Assembly: GCA_046732975.1 (NCBI GenBank)
Contig: JBKPOG010000136.1
Coordinates: forward strand, 1-13,781
Length of the DNA stretch: 13,781 nucleotides
Source: JAMXLO01 sp046732975
Lineage (GTDB): Bacteria > Pseudomonadota > Alphaproteobacteria > Acetobacterales > Acetobacteraceae
Reading direction: 5' to 3'
The notes under the pieces are model-generated. The model saw nothing but the letters and a program-made list of their open reading frames with translations, was not told the origin of the DNA and searched no databases. Both the position numbers and the translations under genes were made by a program. Of the stretch, positions 7,715 to 13,781 are shown in pieces; position 1 is the first letter of the stretch; each line of letters starts with the position of its first letter.

Positions 7715-8077
7715 TCAATTCTTACGTGCTTGTGCATCAGATTGCACGGCAATACGATCGATCTTCGCTGCCATGATGAAGTCGTTCTTGTGCAGCCCTT
7801 TGATTTTCTTCGTTTGCAGCGAGACCGTAGCGCGCCCCCAGCCGAAGGCCATATCGGGATGATGGTGTTCGTTTTCCGCGAGATCTCCCACACGCTGCAC
7901 GAAGGTGAGCGCCTCGCGAAAGTTCGCGAACCAGAAGGTCCGCTCGATTTGTCGGCTGTCGTTTAACAATGCCCAGTCCGGCGCTTCCTCATGATAGCGT
8001 GCCGCCTCCGCAGCGGTGAGCGGCGGAACACCACCGCGGAATGGCGTGCAGGTCTCTTGCACCAGTTCTGTTGTCAT
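7715..8077 (-). CDS. phhB: Pterin-4a-carbinolamine dehydratase
   Basis: A 120-aa protein carrying the family core ENEHHHPDMAFGWGRATVSL (residues 69-88) and KIKGLHKNDFIMAAKID. The histidines H71-H73 and D75 correspond to the catalytic cluster. The enzyme removes water from 4a-hydroxytetrahydropterin after aromatic amino acid hydroxylation so that the cofactor can be recycled; it acts in the cytoplasm. ATG 8077 is preferred over GTG 8083 because GGGAGG lies five bases upstream of it. Its ATG overlaps the stop of a 48-codon frame that itself overlaps the dinB stop, so it is probably co-transcribed with dinB. No phenylalanine hydroxylase gene is in the window, so the partner must be elsewhere. 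The frame is intact and of typical length (family about 95-120 aa). Confidence 0.94.
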   Translation of the reverse strand: MTTELVQETCTPFRGGVPPLTAAEAARYHEEAPDWALLNDSRQIERTFWFANFREALTFVQRVGDLAENEHHHPDMAFGWGRATVSLQTKKIKGLHKNDFIMAAKIDRIAVQSDAQARKN

Positions 8078-8220
8078 CGGCACCTCCCGAGTTCAGTGGG
8101 ACCAAGCCGAGAAAGCGTGCCGTAGGGGCGGATGCTTGTCGATGGCGTAACCCCCAATGCACGACCAGCCTGCGCATCGACCACCTCGCCGGGGGCAATT
8201 TGCTCGCCGGCCATCATCAT
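8074..8220 (-). CDS. Possible 48-aa protein bridging dinB and the dehydratase gene
   Basis: In the 139-base gap between dinB and the dehydratase gene, an ATG at 8220 overlaps the dinB stop (ATGA). The frame runs 48 codons and ends in a TGA (8076-8074) that overlaps the dehydratase ATG (again ATGA). The product begins MMMAGEQIAPGEVVDAQAGR and ends LGPTELGRCR, with no membrane segment and no motif I recognise. There are three consecutive ATGs, so the exact start is uncertain, and no separate ribosome site is obvious because the start lies in dinB coding sequence. Two exact four-base overlaps suggest translational coupling, but one alternative is a chance open frame in a spacer. Another minus-strand frame (8093-8323) also crosses this gap but runs inside dinB. 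Confidence 0.38.
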   Translation of the reverse strand: MMMAGEQIAPGEVVDAQAGRALGVTPSTSIRPYGTLSRLGPTELGRCR

Positions 8221-9326
8221 GGTCGCCCTTCGGCCTCCAATGATGTGGGCTCCTCAACCCCAAACAGCGGCAGCTCCCCGGCTGTCGTGATCGGCATTTG
8301 GTCGAAATTGGATACGGTGACACCGATCAAGCGCACGCCCTTGGCTGCCGGCAACACCGAACGCACAAGCTCGACACTCAGCTGACGCAGCAAATCGCGG
8401 CGAGCGATGGGTGTCGGGAGGCTGCGGCTGCGCGTAACCTGGTGAAAGTCAGCAAACTTGACCTTCACCGTGACGGTGCGACCGAAGGCCCCAGCCTTCT
8501 CGCACCAGGTCCACACGTCATCGGCCATGGCTTCAGCCCCGGCTTCAATTGCAGCAGATGACGTCAAGTCGCGCTCGAAGGTGGACTCGGAACCGGAAGA
8601 TTTTCTCGGCCGATCGGCCATAACAGGGCGCTCGTCTTCGCCATTGGCGATCCCAAGATACCAGGTAGCCGACTTCCCGAAATGCTGCTGCAGGAAGGCG
8701 AGCGATTTCGTGCGCAAATCTGCTCCAGTTTGGATGCCGAGCCGCTGCATTTTTGCCGCGGTCACAGGCCCGACCCCATGAAACTTGGCAACTGGGAGTG
8801 ATGCGACGAAATCCGGTCCCATGGTCGGGGTGATCACGAACTGGCCATTCGGCTTGCGCTGGCCGGATGCCAGCTTGGCAAGGAACTTGTTGTAGGAAAT
8901 ACCGGCCGACGCCGTGAGACCGGTCTCACCGAAAATGCGCGAGCGGATTTCTTGCGCCGTGGCCGAGGCGGTCTGCAGACCACGCAAGTCCTGGGTGACG
9001 TCGAGATAGGCTTCATCGAGCGAGAGCGGTTCGATCAGAGAGGTGTAGTCAGCGAAGATGGCGTGGATCTCGCGGGACACGGCGCGATAGACGTCGAACC
9101 TGGGTGGCACGAACACCAACTCCGCACATCGGCGCATCGCCGTTGTGGACGGCATGGCCGAGCGCACGCCGAAGGCACGGGCCTCATAACTTGCTGCGGC
9201 CACCACACCACGCTTCGCGCCCTGGCCAACCGCGACGGGGCGACCTCGGAGCGCTGGGTTGTCGCGTTGTTCGACCGACGCGTAGAACGCGTCCATATCG
9301 ATGTGGATGATTTTTCGGGCCGGCAC
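8217..9326 (-). CDS. dinB: DNA polymerase IV (Y-family translesion polymerase)
   Basis: An intact 369-aa DinB, close to the family's usual 350-400. The palm carries IHIDMDAFYASVE with metal ligand D10 and a Tyr at position 15 in the steric-gate place, and SLDEAYLDVT with D104-E105. AGISYNKFLAKLAS and GVGPVTAAKMQRLGI (helix-hairpin-helix thumb) follow, then the little-finger domain (ESTFERDLTS, VKVKFADFHQVTRS). Near the C-terminus ELPLFG resembles a beta-clamp binding peptide. It extends mispaired or lesion-blocked primers with low fidelity and is usually damage-induced. The start is GTG 9326: an in-frame TGA lies 15 bases upstream, which excludes longer forms, although the ribosome site is weak. 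A perfect 7-5-7 dyad lies 30 bases upstream. It heads a minus-strand operon with the dehydratase gene. Confidence 0.97.
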   Translation of the reverse strand: MPARKIIHIDMDAFYASVEQRDNPALRGRPVAVGQGAKRGVVAAASYEARAFGVRSAMPSTTAMRRCAELVFVPPRFDVYRAVSREIHAIFADYTSLIEPLSLDEAYLDVTQDLRGLQTASATAQEIRSRIFGETGLTASAGISYNKFLAKLASGQRKPNGQFVITPTMGPDFVASLPVAKFHGVGPVTAAKMQRLGIQTGADLRTKSLAFLQQHFGKSATWYLGIANGEDERPVMADRPRKSSGSESTFERDLTSSAAIEAGAEAMADDVWTWCEKAGAFGRTVTVKVKFADFHQVTRSRSLPTPIARRDLLRQLSVELVRSVLPAAKGVRLIGVTVSNFDQMPITTAGELPLFGVEEPTSLEAEGRP

Positions 9327-9355
9327 ATCCAGACCATATCACGCCAGGAATGGGA

Positions 9356-9374
9356 CCACGAATTGGGTTCGTGG
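9356..9374. promoter_or_regulatory. Dyad upstream of dinB, candidate operator
   Basis: CCACGAA (9356-9362) and TTCGTGG (9368-9374) form a perfect seven-base inverted repeat with a five-base spacer, 30 bases before the dinB GTG, where a repressor site would be expected. It does not match the alphaproteobacterial LexA pattern GTTC-N7-GTTC, so if it controls dinB it does so by another regulator or a divergent LexA site. Confidence 0.35.
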
Positions 9375-9678
9375 CCTGGCTCGAGAACACGGCATCCGAC
9401 AAGCGATGCTGTCGCTGATGCGGCTTCCCCGTCGTTCGACACGACCCCATTGGACCGAGTTTGGCGAGCACCGGGTCGCGATTGTCAGCAGCGCCGCGCT
9501 GATCGCGATCTCCTCCGCCTGCCGCCCGACGCGTCGCTGAACGGCCGGCCGACTTCCACGTCGACTGTGGCCACCGGCTTGGTAAGTATGCTCACTGCCA
9601 CAGTGAACTGAGTGGCATAGTCAGGGAGCGAGATTTGCAGTCTGCTGACCATGCACAGACAGAAACCACTGAGGCACC
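9375..9678. other. Spacer between divergent dinB and dehalogenase genes
   Basis: About 300 bases with no gene that I can support. Short frames on both strands have no recognisable product. A small perfect repeat CACTG-CCA-CAGTG lies at 9593-9605. Promoters for both flanking genes should be here, but I see no clear -35/-10 pair. Confidence 0.4.
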
Positions 9679-10371
9679 ATGACTGGACAACACTTCGATG
9701 CGGTGGTCTTCGACGCTTGCGGCACCTTGCTGGACGTGCATGCCGCGATGGCCCGTCAAGCGAAGCACCTGGGCAGCAACTGGCAGGCTTTGGCGACAGA
9801 ATGGCGCATCAAGCAGCTGGAATATTCGTGGATCGATAACATGACCGTGCACCGGGCACGGCGAGACTTTGCTGCCTGCACGGCGGATGCCCTCGACTAT
9901 GTCCTGGGCCGCCACGCCATCGACGGCGGATTACGCTCGGAACTGCTGAGTGCCTACGAACGCCTCGACGCCTACGCCGAGGTACCAACGATGCTGGCTA
10001 CGCTGCGCAGACATGGGTTTCGCCTGGCTATCCTCTCGAACGGGACGCCGAAGATGCTTATGGCGGCTTGCCAGGCTGCTGGTATCACCTCGCTGCTCGA
10101 TGCCGTTATCAGTGTTGAGCAAGCGGGCTCCTTCAAGCCAGCACCAGCGGTTTATGGCCTGGTGCAGACAGAGCTTGGGGTTACGCCTGCTCAAACGCTG
10201 TTTGTCTCGGGTAACCCCTGGGACAGCCAAGCGGCACTGGCAAACGGCTTTGGGGTGGTGCGGGTCAACCGGCACGGCGACCCAGATGAATATGACCTTC
10301 GCCAGCACCTCGTCGCCGAATTGCACGATCTCACGGGACTTCCCGAAGTTCTGGTGCCGCCGGCAGCGTGA
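9679..10371 (+). CDS. Haloacid dehalogenase, type II (L-2-haloacid dehalogenase-like)
   Basis: A 230-aa intact protein of typical family length. Motif I is FDACGTLLD with nucleophile D12. R43 in EWRIKQLEYSW matches the substrate-gripping Arg of L-2-haloacid dehalogenases. Motif II is S120-N121 in LSNGTP, motif III is K153 in SFKPAPAVY, and motif IV is SGNPWDSQAA with N179 and D182. Known relatives hydrolyse L-2-haloacids such as chloroacetate to the D-2-hydroxy acid through an aspartyl ester. The family's usual V-S-S-N before PWD is V-S-G-N here, and the first Asp is followed by A-C instead of A-Y; the effect is unknown, so the substrate remains open. GAGG lies eight bases before the ATG. It is a single-gene unit converging on the recD2 remnant. 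Confidence 0.92.
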   Translation: MTGQHFDAVVFDACGTLLDVHAAMARQAKHLGSNWQALATEWRIKQLEYSWIDNMTVHRARRDFAACTADALDYVLGRHAIDGGLRSELLSAYERLDAYAEVPTMLATLRRHGFRLAILSNGTPKMLMAACQAAGITSLLDAVISVEQAGSFKPAPAVYGLVQTELGVTPAQTLFVSGNPWDSQAALANGFGVVRVNRHGDPDEYDLRQHLVAELHDLTGLPEVLVPPAA

Positions 10372-10428
10372 CTGGTCGCGCGTCAATGGGTGATCGCCAG
10401 GAGAAACCTTGTGCTCATAGCCCTACAT

Positions 10429-10473
10429 CCAAAAGGCGCAAGAAGGATTATTGCGCGATGACGAGCCTTTTGG
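10429..10473 (-). terminator. Nested inverted repeats ending the recD2-like gene
   Basis: GCGCAA (10436-10441) pairs with TTGCGC (10451-10456) across a nine-base loop that contains the recD2 stop codon. Read on the minus strand, the hairpin is followed by CTTTTGG, a short T run. A second perfect nine-base repeat, CCAAAAGGC (10429-10437) with GCCTTTTGG (10465-10473), encloses it, so two alternative folds compete. It lies where the convergent dehalogenase and recD2 genes meet. Confidence 0.5.
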
Positions 10474-11520
10474 CTGCAATCTTTTGTGTGGAATGGAGGG
10501 TAAGGTGATCGCGCAGTTTGGACCAGCGCCTGTGTGAGCCCCGGCTGCGGACCGCGATCGCCAGTGCCTTTCGCTGGCCGACCAGCACCACCAGTCGCTT
10601 GCCGCGCGTCACGGCGGTGTACAGCGGGTTGCGCGCCAACATCATGTAGTGCTGCGTCACCAGTGGGATCACCACGGCCGGATACTCTGAGCCTTGGCTC
10701 TTGTGGATCGTCGTCGCATACGCCAGGACCAGCTCATCCAATTCGCCGAAGCCGTAGCGCACGTCGCGGCCGTCAAACGTGACGACAAGCTCTGCCTCCT
10801 CGTCATCGACCCGCTGCACGATGCCAAGGTCACCGTTATAGACCTCGCGGTCGTAGTCGTTCTCGACCTGCATGACCTTGTCACCCGGCCCATAGGTCCA
10901 ACCAAACCGTTCGACGCGTGCCTCACCCGGTGGATTGAGCGCTTCCTGCAGCTCGATGTTCAGCGAGCGTGCACCAAGGCCGCCGCGGTTCATCGGGCAC
11001 AGCACCTGAATATCACGGATCGGGTTCAGCCCGAACGCCCTTGGGGATCTGGTCGCCAACAATCGCAACGATCTTGGCAACACCATCCTCGGGTTCCGCA
11101 GCATCGATAAAATAGAAGTCCGACGAGGCATTGCCATTGGTGAGTTCTGGCATCTGCCCGCGATTGATGCGGTGTGCGTTGGTGATCACGGCTGCCCGCC
11201 GCCTGACGGAACACCTCCGTCAAACGGACGACCGGCAGCACGTTTGCAGCGATGATGTCCGCGAGCACCTGGCCGGGGCCGACCGACGGAAGCTGGTCGA
11301 CGTCGCCGACGATGAGTAGCCCAGCCTCATCCGGTACTGCGCGCAGCAGCGAGCGCATGAGCAAGACGTCGATCATGCTGGCCTCGTCCACAACCAGAAG
11401 GTCGCAGTCCAGGGGGTGCTCCTCGGTCCGGAGAAACTCGCCGGTGCGCGGGTCCGCGCGCTTCAGGGACGGCTCAGGCACACTTGTAGCAAAATCGAGC
11501 AGGACCTGACAGCGGGTCAC
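10448..11520 (-). pseudogene. recD2: RecD2-like ATP-dependent helicase, N-terminus lost and two frameshifts
   Basis: Three frames, read from 11520 down, rebuild the C-terminal half of a RecD2/TraA-type SF1 helicase. The first has CDLLVVDEASMID (Walker B, motif II), LLIVGDVDQLPSVGPGQVL (motif III) and RLTEVFRQAA. Near 11190 the frame slips, and the second frame gives ITNAHRINRGQMPEL, then SDFYFIDAAEPEDGVAKI. A one-base insertion near 11040 leads to the third: FGLNPIRDIQVLCPMNRGGLGA, then AYATTIHKSQGSEYPAVVIPL (motif V) and LYTAVTRGKRLVVLVG (motif VI). Homology begins near an expected 'HRLLEFDP' and no Walker A or N-terminal domains precede it. Full RecD2 proteins are about 730 aa; about 345 remain. 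It lies just downstream of a broken HU gene in the same direction. Cannot hydrolyse ATP without motif I, so it is dead. Confidence 0.85.
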
Positions 11521-11580
11521 GCCGGGGACGATCGCTTTCCTGCAGCCGACGCATCAGTGATGACGAAGGCCGGCGGAGGC

Positions 11581-11879
11581 TCAAATGGCCTCTTTCAATT
11601 CCTCTGCCGGCCGGAACGCGACCTTCTTGCTTGGTGCAATCTGCAACGTCTCGCCCGTGGCCGGGTTGCGTCCAGTGCGAGCCTCACGCTTGCGCACCTC
11701 AAGTGTGCCAAGGCCGCTTATCCTGATACGGTCCCCTGCCTCAGATGGCTGGTGACCCTTTCCACCATCCCAGTCAGCAGCTCCTGAGCTTGCTTCTTGG
11801 GGACGTTTTGGTCCTGTGCAAGCTGCTCGAAGATCCCCTTCAACATCACAGTCGAGGCTGAGGTTCCGTTGCCTGACAT
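11581..11879 (-). pseudogene. HU-family DNA-binding protein with one frameshift
   Basis: ATG 11879 opens MSGNGTSASTVMLKGIFEQL, then KKQAQELLTGMVERVTSHLRQ, the HU alpha-helical part. The frame then stops (TAA) at GTVSG, but one frame over the protein continues perfectly as GDRIRISGLGTLEVRKREAR, TGRNPATGE (the DNA-binding arm signature) and KKVAFRPAEELKEAI with TGA at 11583-11581. The shift lies in a run of four Gs (about 11736), where five would restore the frame. So this is either a homopolymer sequencing slip or a fresh inactivation. The repaired protein is about 99 aa, with a short N-terminal extension as seen in alphaproteobacterial HU paralogues. HU bends and compacts DNA as a dimer. This is the most likely of the broken genes to be intact in the cell. 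Confidence 0.85.
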
Positions 11880-12050
11880 TCGCGACTTGCTATGAGGAGG
11901 TTGCTCACGCCGACGGAATCACCATCCGAGGCGAGAGCAAGCGTTTTCTCGCTGGCCAACGCTGCGCTTATATCAGCAATCGCAAGCACCTGCGATGGGC
12001 CCAATTGCCACGAAACGACTGCCGACTGCCGACACCGAGACACGGCATGA
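11880..12050. other. Spacer upstream of HU
   Basis: Stretch before the HU start where its promoter should lie. Short frames on both strands cross it, but none has a recognisable product, and I see no clear ribosome site in front of the HU ATG. Confidence 0.3.
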
Positions 12051-12350
12051 CTATGATGCTTGTCTGGCCGGAACGCGGGGATGCGTCGGTCCTACTCTTT
12101 GGGGGCCCGGTGGTGCCAACCGATACGGAGCGCCCTCCACGAAGCCGACGACCCATATGACATCATCGATGTGTATTGGCACTTGCTGCCTTTGGAAATC
12201 CAAACGAGCTTGCGCTGTCTGGACAAATCTCTCCGCGTCTGCATCGGGCATAAGCCAATGCCGGCCCTGTCTCTGCCACCGTGCGTTGGGGCAAACTTCG
12301 CGACGAAGTTCGATCAACACGGGGTTCCACTCGAATCGTACGCACCGCAT
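12051..12350 (-). CDS. Hypothetical protein, 99 aa
   Basis: Starts MRCVRFEWNPVLIELRREVC and continues with a Trp-rich part (NARWQRQGRHWLMPDADAE), then a helix (RFVQTAQARLDFQRQQ), IDDVIWVVGFVEGAPYRLAPP and a basic tail. The regular spacing of strand, helix and Trp residues and the balanced codon use look like real coding sequence, in contrast to the longer overlapping frame 12163-12879. I recognise no family. No strong ribosome site is visible at the ATG, and the frame is open some codons further upstream, so the start is uncertain. It lies in the same direction as the HU gene below it and the amidase remnant above it. Confidence 0.42.
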   Translation of the reverse strand: MRCVRFEWNPVLIELRREVCPNARWQRQGRHWLMPDADAERFVQTAQARLDFQRQQVPIHIDDVIWVVGFVEGAPYRLAPPGPQRVGPTHPRVPARQAS

Positions 12351-12662
12351 CTGCCGAACCTTTAGAGACGAACGAATCGTACCGCGTCCGCGACTCAGGG
12401 TGCAATAGGCAAGTGCGATTGGCTCCGCCCGTTACATTTTGACTCCCATATGCCCAAATGCTCGAGCAATCGTCGGATCGGGATCTGACTGACCAAGTGC
12501 CCGCCTGCCGGATTGTTAGGCCGTCAGGAGGCCGAGAGCTCTTCCAGCATGAATGACGGCGCAGTAGAGCACGGAAACGGTTTCGTCGCAGGCTCGGCTC
12601 AGGAAGGCAAGTCCTGCGGACCCAACACATCATGGAGTGGGAACTCGACGAACTATGTGCTG
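12351..12662. other. Degenerate stretch, traces of coding on the minus strand
   Basis: No whole gene. On the minus strand two short frames read like protein when joined: FVEFPLHDVLGPQDLPS (to a stop near 12622) and, one frame over, AGLAFLSRACDETVSVLYCA to a TAA at 12518-12516. These may be scraps of a gene that followed the amidase; the family is not clear. Confidence 0.25.
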
Positions 12663-12978
12663 ATGGCCCAGGGCTGAGTGAACGCCATTCGGTGCATCGC
12701 TCGTATGCGGCGGCTACCTTCAGGACCAATGTTTCACCGAACACAGGGACGACCAGTTGCATCGAAAGTGGCAGTCCTGATCGGGAAAGCCCGGTCATGA
12801 GGGACACCGCTGGGTGGCCGGTGATATTGAAGGGCGTCCATGCCTGGAGCTGATGCGCGGCGGCGAACTGACTCGGCATTCCTGAAAGGGTCGTCGACCG
12901 CTGCGATCATCTCGCGCCGACACTGTTGCGCTAGGACATAGTCGCTGGCTGATAGGAATGCTCCTGTCATCAACCGCT
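12663..12978 (-). pseudogene. Amidase-signature family enzyme, C-terminal remnant
   Basis: Two frames hold pieces of an amidase C-terminus. The first (from about 12978) reads LMTGAFLSASDYVLAQQCRR then EMIAAVDDPF, the helix that precedes the 'D-LLTPT' strand in the family. That strand and some 40 residues are absent. The second frame then gives AWTPFNITGHPAVSLMTGL, SRSGLPLSMQLVVPVFGE and LVLKVAAAYERCTEWRSLSP, the family's closing segment. The catalytic Ser-cisSer-Lys region is completely missing, so nothing functional remains. The homology ends abruptly at about 12980, next to TTGACCCCCTATTC, which may mark the break. Amidases of this group hydrolyse amide bonds of small or xenobiotic substrates. 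The 3' boundary is approximate because the frame runs on into unrelated sequence. Confidence 0.75.
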
Positions 12979-13336
12979 GCCAACTGAGTTGACCCCCTAT
13001 TCACCTGCCTGCGAGCGCAGCGACGCCACATGGACCGGCCAGACCACGGAGGCAAGAATCACTCGGCCGACGACAGCAGACTCATCGAGTGTCGGAGGAA
13101 CCCAGGTGCTGATTATCGCAGCCGGCGTCCGCCAATTGTGTTCTTATTGGCCCAGACTATTGTCGCTGCTGACAGTTAAGGTGTGTCACCACAATGCCGG
13201 TCTATGGACGTTGCGGTGCACAGCCCACGGCATAGCTGGGGGAGGCGTCCGCAGGCGCGAAACATGTCAGCCCGCGAATTCGATTGCAGCCGGCTGCGCC
13301 CAGTCGAAGGCATCAGTTGCCACTGACACTCGCAAT
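12979..13336. other. Gene-free stretch between amidase remnant and DUF763
   Basis: No gene that I can support. GCCAACT (12979-12985) and GTTGAC-like bases just after it form a short imperfect dyad beside TGACCCCCTAT (12990-13000). On the minus strand a short frame (MLNELRVSVATDAFDWAQP, ending about 13267) directly follows the DUF763 stop but is not recognisable. Confidence 0.3.
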
Positions 13337-13780
13337 TCATTTAGCATTCGCACACCGCCGCATGGCGACCGGTGGCGGTTCATCCCCGAACACGCTTCGG
13401 CCGCCGTATCGGTGCGATCGTTCCCGCTCATCGGCGAGCAGCACATCGACGGAAGGTCCGCCTGCGAGCAGATCCACACGGCGTGCCTGTTCGTCCAGAC
13501 GGCGGATCGCCGCAAGCTCTTCGGAGTGTCCAAGCCTTGCCTTGCGCACCGCTGACTTCAACACATCGATCGTGCGGTCATAGACTTTCAGCGGTACCGG
13601 AAAAGGGTGACGGTCCTTGCCGCCATGCGCGAAGGAGAACCGCGCCGGGTCGCTGAAGCGATATGGTGCGCCATGCACGACTTCCGCGACCTGGGCCAGC
13701 GCGCGGACCGTGCGTGCGCCGACGCCTGGCACCAGCAGAAGCTCAGCAAAATCCCGCGGCCCGCATTTGACAGCCGCACG
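13337..13780 (-). CDS. DUF763 domain protein, N-terminal part beyond window
   Basis: The frame is open to the window's right edge, so only the last 147 residues are seen of a family usually near 400. It opens DFAELLLVPGVGARTVRALA, a helix-hairpin-helix-like turn (VPGVGARTV), then AEVVHGAPYRFSDPARFSFA, HGGKDRHPFPVPLKVYD and SHRYGGRSVFG, all hallmarks of DUF763. The ATG at 13732 is internal. DUF763 is found in archaea and bacteria and has no settled function; the HhH-like turn hints at nucleic acid contact. The tail after SVFG (DEPPPVAMRRCANAK) is short and basic. The visible part is intact, unlike the neighbouring amidase. Confidence 0.88.
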   Translation of the reverse strand, partial: RAAVKCGPRDFAELLLVPGVGARTVRALAQVAEVVHGAPYRFSDPARFSFAHGGKDRHPFPVPLKVYDRTIDVLKSAVRKARLGHSEELAAIRRLDEQARRVDLLAGGPSVDVLLADERERSHRYGGRSVFGDEPPPVAMRRCANAK

Positions 13781-13781
13781 C

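Noticed and set aside
9330..9440. A LexA box of the GTTC-N7-GTTC type upstream of dinB.
   Set aside because: GTTC and GAAC occur in this stretch, but never as a direct repeat with the seven-base gap.
12510..12660. An acyl-CoA dehydrogenase fragment after the amidase remnant.
   Set aside because: The joined frames (FPLHDVLGPQDLP, DETVSVLYCAVIHAG) only loosely recall that family's N-terminus, too weak to name.
12163..12879. A 238-codon minus-strand open frame.
   Set aside because: Only the first 60 or so residues match amidase; the rest is Ser/Arg-rich read-through with no family features and overlaps the better 99-aa frame.
1..13781. tRNA genes, CRISPR repeats and complete insertion sequences.
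   Set aside because: No tRNA-like cloverleaf, no regularly spaced repeats and no transposase reading frame were found by eye.

Overview
The window is GC-rich DNA, probably from an alphaproteobacterium. The HU-like protein, the RecD2-like helicase, the DUF1810 and DUF763 proteins and the tyrosine integrase all have the feel of Rhodospirillales/Acetobacteraceae or Rhizobiales proteins. That placement is inference from protein flavour, not from a marker gene. No rRNA, tRNA or CRISPR array was seen.

Layout. Positions 1-789 hold the 3' part of a luciferase-like (F420-type) oxidoreductase. Positions 1004-2008 hold an intact tyrosine recombinase. Next come an ambiguous stretch, a 75-aa small protein gene (2431-2658) and a striking near-perfect 28-bp palindrome. 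Positions 2699-4572 carry two decayed genes: a DUF1810 gene on the minus strand and an N-acyl-D-amino-acid deacylase gene on the plus strand with six frameshifts and an internal deletion. A pair of stem-loops then precedes a broken helicase-primase gene (4866-7258) that looks like the replication protein of a plasmid or integrated element. Together with the integrase it marks 1-7.7 kb as accessory DNA.

Positions 7715-9326 hold an intact minus-strand operon: dinB (DNA polymerase IV), then possibly an unannotated 48-codon gene, then a pterin-4a-carbinolamine dehydratase gene. The small frame would be joined to both neighbours by ATGA overlaps. Divergently, 9679-10371 encodes an intact type II haloacid dehalogenase. 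It converges on a truncated, frameshifted recD2-like helicase (10448-11520) that lies just downstream of a frameshifted HU gene (11581-11879). Further right are an unidentified 99-aa frame, an amidase C-terminal remnant and, at the right edge, the C-terminal part of a DUF763 protein.

The main theme is decay. Six recognisable genes are broken by stops, frameshifts, deletions or truncation, while integrase, dinB, the dehydratase, the dehalogenase and the visible part of DUF763 remain open. Uneven damage with large deletions argues for real pseudogenes in an accessory region rather than sequencing error alone, though the single-base shifts in HU and the helicase-primase could be either. I found no convincing new defence or biosynthetic system. 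The items most worth a second look are the helicase-primase, the possible bridging gene in the dinB operon and the palindrome at 2680-2707.
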